Position numbers and translations under genes: made by a program
The notes under the pieces: generated by a model
Told to the model about the DNA's origin: nothing
What the model saw: the letters and a program-made list of their open reading frames with translations, nothing else
Database searches by the model: none
In this document: in pieces, positions 1 to 6,610 of the stretch
Layout of the letters: the number at the start of each line of letters is the position of its first letter
How positions within the stretch are numbered: position 1 is the first letter of the stretch
DNA from: Desulfovibrionales bacterium
GTDB taxonomy: Bacteria > Desulfobacterota > Desulfovibrionia > Desulfovibrionales > Desulfomicrobiaceae
DNA: 9,797 nt
Direction of reading: 5' to 3'
Assembly: GCA_012727515.1 (NCBI GenBank)
Contig: JAAYGZ010000149.1
Span: forward strand, 1 to 9,797

Positions 1-107
1 GGACAGCGGAACGCCTGATCAATTTCCCATATTTTTCTGCGCGTTGGAGATTTCTGCCCACACTCGGCGCTCCCCCCGATATGTGCTGTGTCCATGAACA
101 TATTCAT
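1..107 (-). CDS. N-terminal fragment of an unrecognised protein (runs off left edge)
   Basis: A frame opens at an ATG at 107 and stays open to the left edge, giving 35 complete codons. An AGGAGG Shine-Dalgarno sequence at 118-113 lies 5 nt before this ATG. In-frame ATGs at 101 and 95 are possible but sit too far from that site. The peptide starts MNMFMDTAHIGGSAEC, has a basic stretch (SPTRRK) and then reads KIWEIDQAFRC, with a proline as the likely next residue. There is no signal peptide or membrane segment in the visible part. A sigma-70-like promoter lies about 100 bp upstream. I do not recognise the family. The start is well supported by the ribosome site and promoter; the function is unknown. 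Confidence 0.7.
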   Translation of the reverse strand, partial: MNMFMDTAHIGGSAECGQKSPTRRKIWEIDQAFRC

Positions 108-203
108 TCTTTCCTCCTGCTTAAACAGCATCTCTCTTTTCTGTGCCTGCATGGCCCTATAAAGGCTCCCTGTGGGCACCAGCTAAACCAGACAGACTAC
201 AAA

Positions 204-232
204 ATTTTAAGGCCTACACTTCTTTTTTTCAA
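204..232 (-). promoter_or_regulatory. Sigma-70-type promoter for the left-edge gene
   Basis: On the minus strand TTGAAA (232-227) is followed after exactly 17 nt by TAAAAT (209-204); each hexamer matches the consensus at five of six bases. Transcription would start near 197, giving a leader of about 90 nt before the ATG at 107. In that leader GTGCC/GGCAC (179-175 with 147-143) can enclose a second short stem (166-162 with 158-154). The promoter match is seen directly; its use is inferred. Confidence 0.55.
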
Positions 233-282
233 AAAAATGATCTTATGTTGTGCCTTCTGAACTCAAATTTGATTAGCTATGA

Positions 283-297
283 CTAACTACAAGTTAG
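283..297. repeat. Perfect small palindrome, possible operator
   Basis: CTAACT and AGTTAG form a perfect 6-bp inverted repeat around the trinucleotide ACA. It lies about 50 bp upstream of the -35 box of the left-edge promoter, in AT-rich DNA without genes. Its size and symmetry fit a dimeric regulator site, but a chance palindrome of this length is also possible. Confidence 0.3.
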
Positions 298-576
298 CCA
301 CTATTCTGTGTACCCTTTGTCTGTCAACCATGTCATTGCAACATATTCACAGGCTTTGATACTTGTGAGGCTGAATACAGAAAATGTGTGTAGTACGTGG
401 ATAGCTCTGGGAAGCATACGCCCAGGCCTGAGCACTTCAGGCTGTATAGGTAGGCTATTTTTTGCAGTAAGCCAGATGGATTACGCTTGAATAAATAAAC
501 TAGAGCTAACTTTTTGACGCATTGAGGATTTGCTCTGCGAGCCTTGTGATCAGAAACATCAAACCAGGCTGGGTCT

Positions 577-598
577 AAAAAAGGACGTGAGGCACGCC
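577..598 (-). terminator. Terminator-like hairpin with U-run for the amrB operon
   Basis: Read on the minus strand, GGCGTG-CCT-CACGTC forms a six-pair stem (one G-U pair) with a three-base loop, followed by one C and six Ts. It lies about 120 nt beyond the amrB stop codon, in the right orientation to end the operon. The stem is short, so termination may be partial. Confidence 0.5.
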
Positions 599-613
599 AA
601 CGATACAGCGCAG

Positions 614-711
614 AGCACAAAGTTGTAATTGTGCTAACCAAGTGATATACTTGGCCTCGGTAGCGCGGTTCATGGCAGCCAGACACTGACCATCAAAAGT
701 CAGGGCCTGGC
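614..711 (-). other. Three consecutive hairpins in the operon 3' untranslated region
   Basis: Three inverted repeats follow the amrB stop. The largest (stems 678-690 and 699-711) has 11 Watson-Crick pairs, one G-U and one mismatch when read on the minus strand. The second (638-643 with 649-654) and third (614-620 with 629-635) are perfect stems of 6 and 7 pairs. On the plus strand the largest one has two mismatches but is followed four bases later by TTTTT, so it could also stop transcripts arriving from the left. They may protect the mRNA end, or be part of a small RNA. Confidence 0.4.
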
Positions 712-718
712 GCACTTT

Positions 719-1546
719 TTATTCAATGATCACCCCGGCATAGCCAACAACACGGTTCATATCTCCGTTTACTTCTCCAGATGTGGCATAGGCCACAACT
801 TCGCCCTTTTTAGCCCCGGTGATATTGGCCAGGTGCATGGCCAGCGTCATGGGCAGCACTCCGCACATAGAAATCTGTGCTTCGCGGATAACGCCATAAA
901 AACCCATGGGATCCAGGGCAGTAATGCGATCTAGCGCCTTGGCGTCCTGCTCGCGGGTCTGGGTATCAGACGCAAAATGATTCATGTCCGAACTGACCAC
1001 AATGCTGAAATCTCGCTGCGCAGACTGCATGAATTCTGCAATTTTCGCCGCTGCCCCGGCCAGAATATGAGGACGCGGATCGCCCACTGCAATGGGTACA
1101 ATGCGCACATGCGGATTTTTAACCCATAAAAATGGCAGCACAACTTCTAAAGAATGCTCCTGCATATGTGCGGCGCGGTCTGCCCGCAGCGCAGGCTCAG
1201 CAGCAAGAAGAGCCTGCACCAGTTCTGAATCAACCTGCACAGAGGCCCCAGGAAGCTGCCACTGTCCATCTGGCCAGACAGCAAGCGGAGCGCCAAGACC
1301 AGTATGGTTGGGGCCAAAAAGCAGAATTGTATCCCGCAAACGGGCCTGGGCCAGGGTAGAGCCTGCTACTTTTCCGGAAAAAACATGGCCTGCATGGGGG
1401 ACCATAACCAGTTTGGAAAAGGCCTCTCGTTCTGTTTGCCCCTGCATATACTCCTGAACAGCGTGTACCCACTGCTCATGCTGGGCCGGGTAAAACTGTC
1501 CTGCCACAAAGGGTTCTCGGTCCATCACATGCGTGTGCTCTGCCAT
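719..1546 (-). CDS. amrB: AmmeMemoRadiSam system protein B (Memo family)
   Basis: This 275-residue protein has the full set of Memo-family signatures: VPHAGHVFSG (residues 49-58), FGPNHTG (77-83), EHSLEVVLPF (130-139), SSDMNHF (185-191) and MCGVLP (227-232). H51, H81 and C228 correspond to the metal-binding His-His-Cys site described for human MEMO1; the match is by motif. In bacteria and archaea Memo proteins are associated with an AMMECR1-domain protein and a radical SAM enzyme; the reaction of this trio is unclear, and neither partner is in this window. No signal peptide is present, so it should be cytoplasmic. The frame extends upstream into the TPR gene, but ATG at 1546 is chosen because GAGGAG lies 6 nt before it and the family homology starts there. 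It is the last gene of the operon, 29 bp after the TPR gene. Confidence 0.93.
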   Translation of the reverse strand: MAEHTHVMDREPFVAGQFYPAQHEQWVHAVQEYMQGQTEREAFSKLVMVPHAGHVFSGKVAGSTLAQARLRDTILLFGPNHTGLGAPLAVWPDGQWQLPGASVQVDSELVQALLAAEPALRADRAAHMQEHSLEVVLPFLWVKNPHVRIVPIAVGDPRPHILAGAAAKIAEFMQSAQRDFSIVVSSDMNHFASDTQTREQDAKALDRITALDPMGFYGVIREAQISMCGVLPMTLAMHLANITGAKKGEVVAYATSGEVNGDMNRVVGYAGVIIE

Positions 1547-1552
1547 ATTTTT

Positions 1553-1558
1553 CTCCTC
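1553..1558 (-). promoter_or_regulatory. Ribosome binding site deciding the amrB start
   Basis: GAGGAG on the minus strand, 6 nt before the ATG at 1546 and inside the 29-bp gap after the TPR gene. It rules against the longer frame that begins within the TPR gene. Confidence 0.75.
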
Positions 1559-1575
1559 ATAATGTGGTGCTGATT

Positions 1576-4500
1576 TTAACGAATTTTGCCAAGCTCCTGC
1601 TCCAGGCGTATGCTTTCCAGCTCTGTTGACGCCATGCGGCTGTATAATGATGTAGGCGCTTTGGCTATGATGTGCTCCAGTAATGTTCGCCACTGGGCAA
1701 GGTCATTATTTTTCCTGAACAAAAGAGCCTTGCGATAGGTGAGTGCTGGCCACTCCCCGTCGTCTTCACGCACAAAGCCCTCATATTCATTGGCCCAGGC
1801 CAATGCATCGGAGATACGCCCTCTGCTCTCAGCGATACGGCTCAGCATATCCAGCATTTCTTTTATTTTTGCCGTGTCTGTATTGCTTTTTTGCAATGCA
1901 GCCAAGGCTTCCTGGCCAATAATATCTGCCTGTTCCGCATCTCCGTCGGCCATGGCAGTGCGCGCCAGAAAGTACAGGGCATAGGTGCGCTGCTCTTCAC
2001 CAAGTTCCAGGTCTGTTGAAAGCTTGGACCATAATGACTTGGCCTGGGCATATTGCCCCAAATTTTCATGGGCCAGAGCCGCTGCATAATCCACCTGGCG
2101 TTGTCGTGTTTGCGCCAGGGGCCAGGAACGAACATGCTGGGCAATATCCAGAACCCCTGGCCAGTCCTGACCTTCTACTGCTGTGGACAGCAATAAATCC
2201 ATGGCCTGTTCGGAAAATTCTGTATGCGGCAGGTCACCAAAAACAAAGGGCCAGGCTAATTCCACAGCTTGCTCTGTTTTATTTTCTCTGAAAAATGCAC
2301 TGGCTATTGCCAACCGCAGGCTTTGTTCAGGCCCTTGCTCCCCGAACCATTGTCCGTGCTGGTTCCAGGCAGAAATAACGCCTGCAAAATCCTGTTCCTG
2401 CATACCCTGGGCAATCCAGTCAAACATGGCCTGATCACCAACTTCACGCGCCTTGGGAACCAATTCATGCCTGGGATAATCACGCAAAAACTGCTCAGCC
2501 TCTGAGAGCGCCCGGGCATAATTTTTATCATTGTAATGCCACATTGCGAGCTTGAGGCGGGCAATGGGTGCCAGCGGACTATCTGGATCGCGCAGAATAC
2601 GCTCATAAATTTTTTGCGGATGTCGCTCTGGATACGGAGAGTTTGCATCGCGTGGATTTGTCTCATCCAGGATGCCTTCCTCTGCCAGGCGCATCAAGGC
2701 CACCAGCGCAGCATCTGTGCCTGGAAAATCAGCTAAAATCTGTTCATACACTTCACGGGCACCAGCATGTTGCCCCTGGGAAAGCAGAATGTCACCGATA
2801 TGCGCCAGTGCTGTGTTGCGCTGCTCTGCTTTGGGAAAAAGATTGTAGTAGCGCCAGAAATATTCTTTGGCCCTGTCCATCTGATTATGCTGCAATGAGA
2901 CAAGCCCTGCTGTGAGCAGAAACTGCGGATCGCGCAGCGCAGAAGCAGGCCACCGCTGTTCCATCTCATTGAGCATCTCAAATGCTTTGTCCGTGTACTT
3001 TAATTCAAGCATACACTTGAACAAACCAATTGTGGCCGGAGCAATAAATTCGCTCTGCGGATACTTTTGCATAACATATTGAAAATAATCAGCAGCTTTT
3101 TGATAATTCCCACGATCAATGTAATACTGGCCCAAATACAAATCAGCCATTGGCGTATGCGGATCATCAGGATAGCGTTTGCGCAGCAGGCCCAGATAAG
3201 CCCTGGCCTCCGGGCCGTTGCCAGCTGTCAGATGCAAATAGCCAAGATCATGCAACACTTCAGGCATACGAGGAGAGCGGAGATCATGGTTCATGGCCAT
3301 GAGATAGGCTTCTTCAATGGCCCGGAAATCAGCCCCTGATGCACCACGACTATTGCGCATCAGAAGATCAGCCCATCCATAAAGCACTGCTTCACGCATG
3401 GCCGAAGGAACAGGAGCCTGGAGCAGAGGAATCATGGCCAGCCTGGTTGCTTCCACATTGCCACTGGCCAGGGCGTCCTGAAATGCAGCAAAGGCTGGTT
3501 CATAGTCATGGTGCTGGGACGCGAGAGTGGCATTTTCTTCTGTCTCATTGTCCAGAAAAAAAGCAGTGCTATTGTCCTCGCGTGTATCAGCAGGCACACT
3601 GGCCGCACTCGCGTTGTGCGTGACGTCAGCCCTGGTGTCCTGTGTTTCATCTGAAATATCTGCGCCATGAGCCGGATATACAGGGCTGTCAGGCGCTGCA
3701 TCTTCATGGGGCAGGTCTGCTGGTATTGCATCCTGCGAAGGGGCAGTATCAGCATCCATATCTATATGAGCATCCATGGTGCTGATCTCAGGCATTGCTT
3801 CAGGCGCGGAGTTATTTTGGGCTGAGGCATTTTCAGGCACGAAGCTATGTTCAGACATTGTGGCGTTATCAGGCATGGGGGTGTCACGCGTAATGGCCTG
3901 GCGCACCCGAAAAGAGCCAGGCTCTTCCGATGCGGGCCAAGGCGTTGCCTGCGATGCACGTTCCTGGCGCGTAACTTTGGTCCGCAATGAAGATTTTCCT
4001 GGGCCAGGATCTTCATCTGATGCAGGAGGGACAAAAGGCGCTACTTCTTCAATTTTGTAGCTTGCATTGGTCGCATTGATCTCGCCGGTCGCATTGGCGT
4101 CCAGAATGACTGTGCTGGGCAGAATCTCCAGATCAGTTGGTGCAGCATGAGAAGCATTTGATAGCGGTGCTGTGGCCTCTTCCGATGTCGCATTCTGCTC
4201 ACTCGTTGCATTGGCCTGCTGGGCCGCTGTGATTGCCGGAGCACGAAAAATAAGCACCAGTTCTTTGGTTTTAGGCCGTGTTGTGACTGTAAAGGTAAAG
4301 TCTGCAGACTGAGTGGCAATCTCAATGCCTTCTTGTGTTATTGTGATATGTTCCAACAGGGCTGAGGATGAAAAATCAACAGGCTTGGGTTTGCGTTCGC
4401 GCTGCCAGAAACTCCAGCGCACCGGAAGGAGCAGGGCAGATTTTTTTTTGCGCGGGGTGGTTTCCAACAAACGAAAATCAAAACGCAGCACCAGTTGTTC

Positions 4501-4617
4501 GGCGTCTTGATCCTGCGTCCAGGTTGCAGTGGCAGCATAGGCCGCAGGACAACTTCCAAAAAGCAGGATAATAATGGCCCAAGGCCAGAAAAGAGAAAAA
4601 AATGATGGAGTACGCAC
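1576..4617 (-). CDS. Large exported TPR-repeat protein with sequon-rich linker
   Basis: This 1013-residue protein begins with a Sec signal peptide: hydrophobic WAIIILLF (13-20), then AYA just before residue 29, a likely signal peptidase I site. The cysteine at 23 sits in no good lipobox. Residues 30-128 look beta-rich, loosely like an AMIN domain (tentative). Residues 130-370 are low-complexity and acidic, with 13 N-X-S/T sequons. From about 452 on there are many TPR units; clear ones are 452-485, 491-522, 601-634 and 684-717, with the G-Y-A-P pattern (e.g. GNYQKAADYF). TPR arrays bind proteins, so a scaffold in the periplasm or cell envelope is likely; its partner is unknown. The start is GTG at 4617 with no clear Shine-Dalgarno, 31 bp after the activator gene, which suggests translational coupling. 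No specific function can be assigned. Confidence 0.88.
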   Translation of the reverse strand: MRTPSFFSLFWPWAIIILLFGSCPAAYAATATWTQDQDAEQLVLRFDFRLLETTPRKKKSALLLPVRWSFWQRERKPKPVDFSSSALLEHITITQEGIEIATQSADFTFTVTTRPKTKELVLIFRAPAITAAQQANATSEQNATSEEATAPLSNASHAAPTDLEILPSTVILDANATGEINATNASYKIEEVAPFVPPASDEDPGPGKSSLRTKVTRQERASQATPWPASEEPGSFRVRQAITRDTPMPDNATMSEHSFVPENASAQNNSAPEAMPEISTMDAHIDMDADTAPSQDAIPADLPHEDAAPDSPVYPAHGADISDETQDTRADVTHNASAASVPADTREDNSTAFFLDNETEENATLASQHHDYEPAFAAFQDALASGNVEATRLAMIPLLQAPVPSAMREAVLYGWADLLMRNSRGASGADFRAIEEAYLMAMNHDLRSPRMPEVLHDLGYLHLTAGNGPEARAYLGLLRKRYPDDPHTPMADLYLGQYYIDRGNYQKAADYFQYVMQKYPQSEFIAPATIGLFKCMLELKYTDKAFEMLNEMEQRWPASALRDPQFLLTAGLVSLQHNQMDRAKEYFWRYYNLFPKAEQRNTALAHIGDILLSQGQHAGAREVYEQILADFPGTDAALVALMRLAEEGILDETNPRDANSPYPERHPQKIYERILRDPDSPLAPIARLKLAMWHYNDKNYARALSEAEQFLRDYPRHELVPKAREVGDQAMFDWIAQGMQEQDFAGVISAWNQHGQWFGEQGPEQSLRLAIASAFFRENKTEQAVELAWPFVFGDLPHTEFSEQAMDLLLSTAVEGQDWPGVLDIAQHVRSWPLAQTRQRQVDYAAALAHENLGQYAQAKSLWSKLSTDLELGEEQRTYALYFLARTAMADGDAEQADIIGQEALAALQKSNTDTAKIKEMLDMLSRIAESRGRISDALAWANEYEGFVREDDGEWPALTYRKALLFRKNNDLAQWRTLLEHIIAKAPTSLYSRMASTELESIRLEQELGKIR

Positions 4618-4648
4618 GTGTGCTCGTATGCAAGAAATGGGCTTGAAC

Positions 4649-5656
4649 TCAGAGCATATTCTTTTTTTTCAGTTTTTCAATCAATGTGGTGCGCTTAATT
4701 CCCAAAAGTTCCGCGGCCTTGTTTTTAATGCCATCCACCTCGCTTAAGGCTTGTGCAAGAAGGCGATCTTCAATGTGATCCAAAAATTCTTTGAGTCCTA
4801 ACTGGTGCTCGCGCAGATCACTCAACTCAGGCCAGCGAAAGCCGCCTGTTTCAGCAACTAATGCAGGCGGGGGCAGTTCCACTCCTGTTTCACGCAAAAT
4901 TTTATCCGGAAGATCAGCCACAGAAATCTGATCTCCATCGCATAAAATAGACATGCGCTCCATGAAGTTTTCCAGTTCGCGCACATTGCCTGGCCAGGAA
5001 TAGTTCTGCAGGATAGCGTTGACTTCTGGACTTGGCTCCAGAGCACTGCTCCGGTGCTCAGTGCAAAATCGAGCTAAAAAATGACGGGCCAGGGTCAGAA
5101 TATCCGGGCCACGCTCTCTGAGCGGCGGCAGAATCAAAGGAATGACATTGAGGCGATAAAACAGATCTTCTCGAAATGTGCCTTTACTCACTTCTTCTTC
5201 TAAATCCCGATTTGTGGCTGCAATCACGCGCACATCTGCCTTGATGGTTTTGGTGCCGCCAACGCGCTCAAACTCCCGTTCTTGAAGTACGCGCAAAATT
5301 TTGACTTGCAGGGCCAAATCCATTTCGCCGATTTCATCCAGAAAAACCGTGCCGCCCTGGGCCAGTTCAAAGCGTCCGACCTTGGTGCGAATGGCATGGG
5401 TAAAGGCCCCTTTTTCATGGCCAAAAAGTTCAGATTCCAGCAATTCTCTGGGAATGGCCCCACAGTTAATCGGTACAAGAGGTTTTTCAGCTCGCTTGCT
5501 GTTGCGATGCAAGGCGCGCACAAGAAGTTCTTTGCCCGTGCCTGATTCGCCAGTCACCAGAACAGTGCTGTCAGAAGGAGCCACCTTGGCCAGGATGCGA
5601 AATACTCCTTGCAAGGCAGAACTGTTCCCAATTATCCCACAGGTATCAAATGTCAT
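4649..5656 (-). CDS. Stand-alone sigma-54-dependent transcriptional activator (AAA+ with Fis-type HTH)
   Basis: This 335-residue protein is an enhancer-binding protein that would use ATP to open sigma-54 promoters. Visible motifs are Walker A GESGTGKE (36-43), the sigma-contact loop GAFTHA (83-88, consensus GAFTGA), Walker [12 protein letters not shown] (101-111), sensor I AATNRDL (146-152), the arginine-finger region [10 protein letters not shown] (161-170), sensor [12 protein letters not shown] (221-230), and a Fis-type helix-turn-helix at about 296-330 ([18 protein letters not shown]). The AAA+ domain begins almost at residue 1, so there is no receiver, GAF or PAS sensory domain, as in PspF; control probably comes from a partner protein. 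ATG at 5656 follows GGAG (5667-5664) by 7 nt. It heads the operon with the TPR gene and amrB, but whether it controls that operon is not shown; I found no -24/-12 site directly upstream. Confidence 0.93.
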   Translation of the reverse strand: MTFDTCGIIGNSSALQGVFRILAKVAPSDSTVLVTGESGTGKELLVRALHRNSKRAEKPLVPINCGAIPRELLESELFGHEKGAFTHAIRTKVGRFELAQGGTVFLDEIGEMDLALQVKILRVLQEREFERVGGTKTIKADVRVIAATNRDLEEEVSKGTFREDLFYRLNVIPLILPPLRERGPDILTLARHFLARFCTEHRSSALEPSPEVNAILQNYSWPGNVRELENFMERMSILCDGDQISVADLPDKILRETGVELPPPALVAETGGFRWPELSDLREHQLGLKEFLDHIEDRLLAQALSEVDGIKNKAAELLGIKRTTLIEKLKKKNML

Positions 5657-5804
5657 GGTCTTGCTCCGAAAAATGAACCTCTGAACATCCTGATCACAAT
5701 GAAATGCGTTATTCGAGGACAGGCACGCAAGACGGAAAACAAGCCAGAATCCATTACTTGCTAATGAATTTCAGCATATTACGCCAAGCAGCATCGCGCT
5801 CTTT

Positions 5805-5820
5805 GCATTAACAGCATTAA
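5805..5820. repeat. Tandem heptamer GCATTAA in the divergent intergenic region
   Basis: GCATTAA occurs twice with a 2-bp gap (5805-5811 and 5814-5820), a 9-bp period. It lies between the divergent activator operon and sfsA, so it could be a regulator site, but two short AT-rich copies may be chance. The rest of 5657-5895 shows no other clear element apart from the activator gene's ribosome site. Confidence 0.2.
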
Positions 5821-5840
5821 TCAGTACGTTCCTTAATCTG

Positions 5841-5869
5841 TCTATGATATTGATTACTCTGCCTGTCAA
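5841..5869 (-). promoter_or_regulatory. Possible promoter of the activator-TPR-amrB operon
   Basis: A perfect TTGACA at 5869-5864 on the minus strand is followed after 17 nt by CATAGA (5846-5841), which matches the -10 consensus at only three of six bases. It would give a leader of about 175 nt before the ATG at 5656. The -35 box is good, the -10 box is poor, so this is tentative. Confidence 0.3.
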
Positions 5870-5895
5870 TAATCTGACATAAAATCAAGCAAAAC

Positions 5896-6600
5896 ATGAA
5901 TCCATTTCTACCCTTTCCTCCCCACAGTTGCCAGGCTGTTTTTGTGGCTCGTGAAAAGCGTTTTCTTGTTCATGTGGTGGTCAAGAACAAGCCAGTAACT
6001 ATTCACACCAATAATTCCGGCTCCATGCTGGGTCTGTTGCGCCCGGGCATGGATGTTTTTATCTCGCCAGCCTCCAATCCCAAACGCAAGCTGCCCTACA
6101 CCCTGGAACTGGTGCGCCCGCACAAGCAGTGGATAGGCGTGAACACAGCCACGCCCAACCGTTTGTTACGCCGGATCTGGGAAACCAGGGCCGTGCCGGA
6201 GTTTGCGGCCTATCCGGCGTTTCAGTCTGAAGTACGCCAGGGTTTGTCCCGGCTGGATGCACGCCTGCATGGGCCTGGAGGAGAACTCTGGATAGAAGCC
6301 AAGAATGTGACCATGGTGGAAGATGAGGTGGCCATGTTTCCTGATGCCGTGACAGAACGCGGACAAAAGCATGTGCGCGAGCTTATTGCCCTGGCCCGGC
6401 AGGGAATAAAAGTCGCTATTTTTCTGGCTATTCAACGCAATGATGCACGGTGTTTTGGCCCGGCAGATTGTATTGACCCGGCCTTTGCCCGGCTTTTTTG
6501 GCAGGCTGTGGACTGCGGGGTGCAGATACTTCCCTATACCTGCCTGGTCAGTCCGCAAGGCATTGCACTGGGAGCGCGACTCCCGCTGACCCGCCCTTAA
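5896..6600 (+). CDS. sfsA: SfsA family protein (DNA/RNA-binding, nuclease-like fold)
   Basis: This 234-residue protein has the usual SfsA length and signatures: HTNNSGSMLGLLRPG (37-51), VNTATPNRLL (82-91), ELWIEAKNVTM (130-140), AMFPDAVTERGQKHVREL (146-163), and RNDARCFGPADCIDPAFARL (181-200). The N-terminal part matches the OB-like DNA-binding domain, and the E/K residues of WIEAKNVT plus the aspartate of MFPDA fit the PD-(D/E)XK-like core. In Escherichia coli sfsA was named for stimulating maltose metabolism when overexpressed; the physiological role is uncertain and family members are now annotated as nucleases. It is the only plus-strand gene here, divergent from the activator operon and convergent with the transporter gene. 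The ATG at 5896 has no strong Shine-Dalgarno sequence, but family homology begins within the first 20 residues. Confidence 0.95.
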   Translation: MNPFLPFPPHSCQAVFVAREKRFLVHVVVKNKPVTIHTNNSGSMLGLLRPGMDVFISPASNPKRKLPYTLELVRPHKQWIGVNTATPNRLLRRIWETRAVPEFAAYPAFQSEVRQGLSRLDARLHGPGGELWIEAKNVTMVEDEVAMFPDAVTERGQKHVRELIALARQGIKVAIFLAIQRNDARCFGPADCIDPAFARLFWQAVDCGVQILPYTCLVSPQGIALGARLPLTRP

Positions 6601-6610
6601 AGATTAGGGC
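6593..6610. other. Hairpin spanning the overlapping stop codons of sfsA and the SulP gene
   Basis: GCCCT (6593-6597) and AGGGC (6606-6610) form a perfect 5-bp stem around an 8-base loop that contains parts of both stop codons. Neither side has a T-run, so it is not a standard intrinsic terminator. It is the only symmetrical element at this tail-to-tail junction. Confidence 0.35.

Larger units (their letters stand above)
108..718. other. Gene-poor intergenic region of about 610 bp
   Basis: This stretch separates the left-edge gene from the 3' end of the amrB operon. It is more AT-rich than its flanks. The only open frames are short, begin with weak codons and lack ribosome sites or recognisable motifs. 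What can be pointed to is the promoter at 204-232, the palindrome at 283-297, a minus-strand terminator-like hairpin at 577-598, and a run of three hairpins between 614 and 711. Between about 300 and 570 I see nothing definite. A small RNA or a decayed gene cannot be ruled out. Confidence 0.6.

Noticed and set aside
308..490. A 60-codon plus-strand open frame
   Set aside because: GTG start, no ribosome site, no motifs, and composition like non-coding DNA.
333..686. A 117-codon open frame on the minus strand in the intergenic region
   Set aside because: It starts with GTG without a ribosome site, lies inside the hairpin series and terminator-like element, and its Cys-, Tyr- and Ser-rich product matches no family I know. 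A decayed gene is possible but cannot be supported.
1547..1693. An N-terminal extension of the amrB frame into the TPR gene
   Set aside because: The added 49 residues have no Memo-family counterpart, and GAGGAG stands right before the ATG at 1546.
4530..4617. A lipoprotein signal in the TPR protein (Cys at residue 23)
   Set aside because: The residues before the cysteine are F-G-S, without the usual L at -3, and AYA a few residues later is a better signal peptidase I site.
5657..5895. A sigma-54 (-24/-12) promoter in front of the activator operon
   Set aside because: I looked for GG-N10-GC on both strands; the nearest candidate, TTGGCGTAATATGC, has a spacing of 8 rather than 10.
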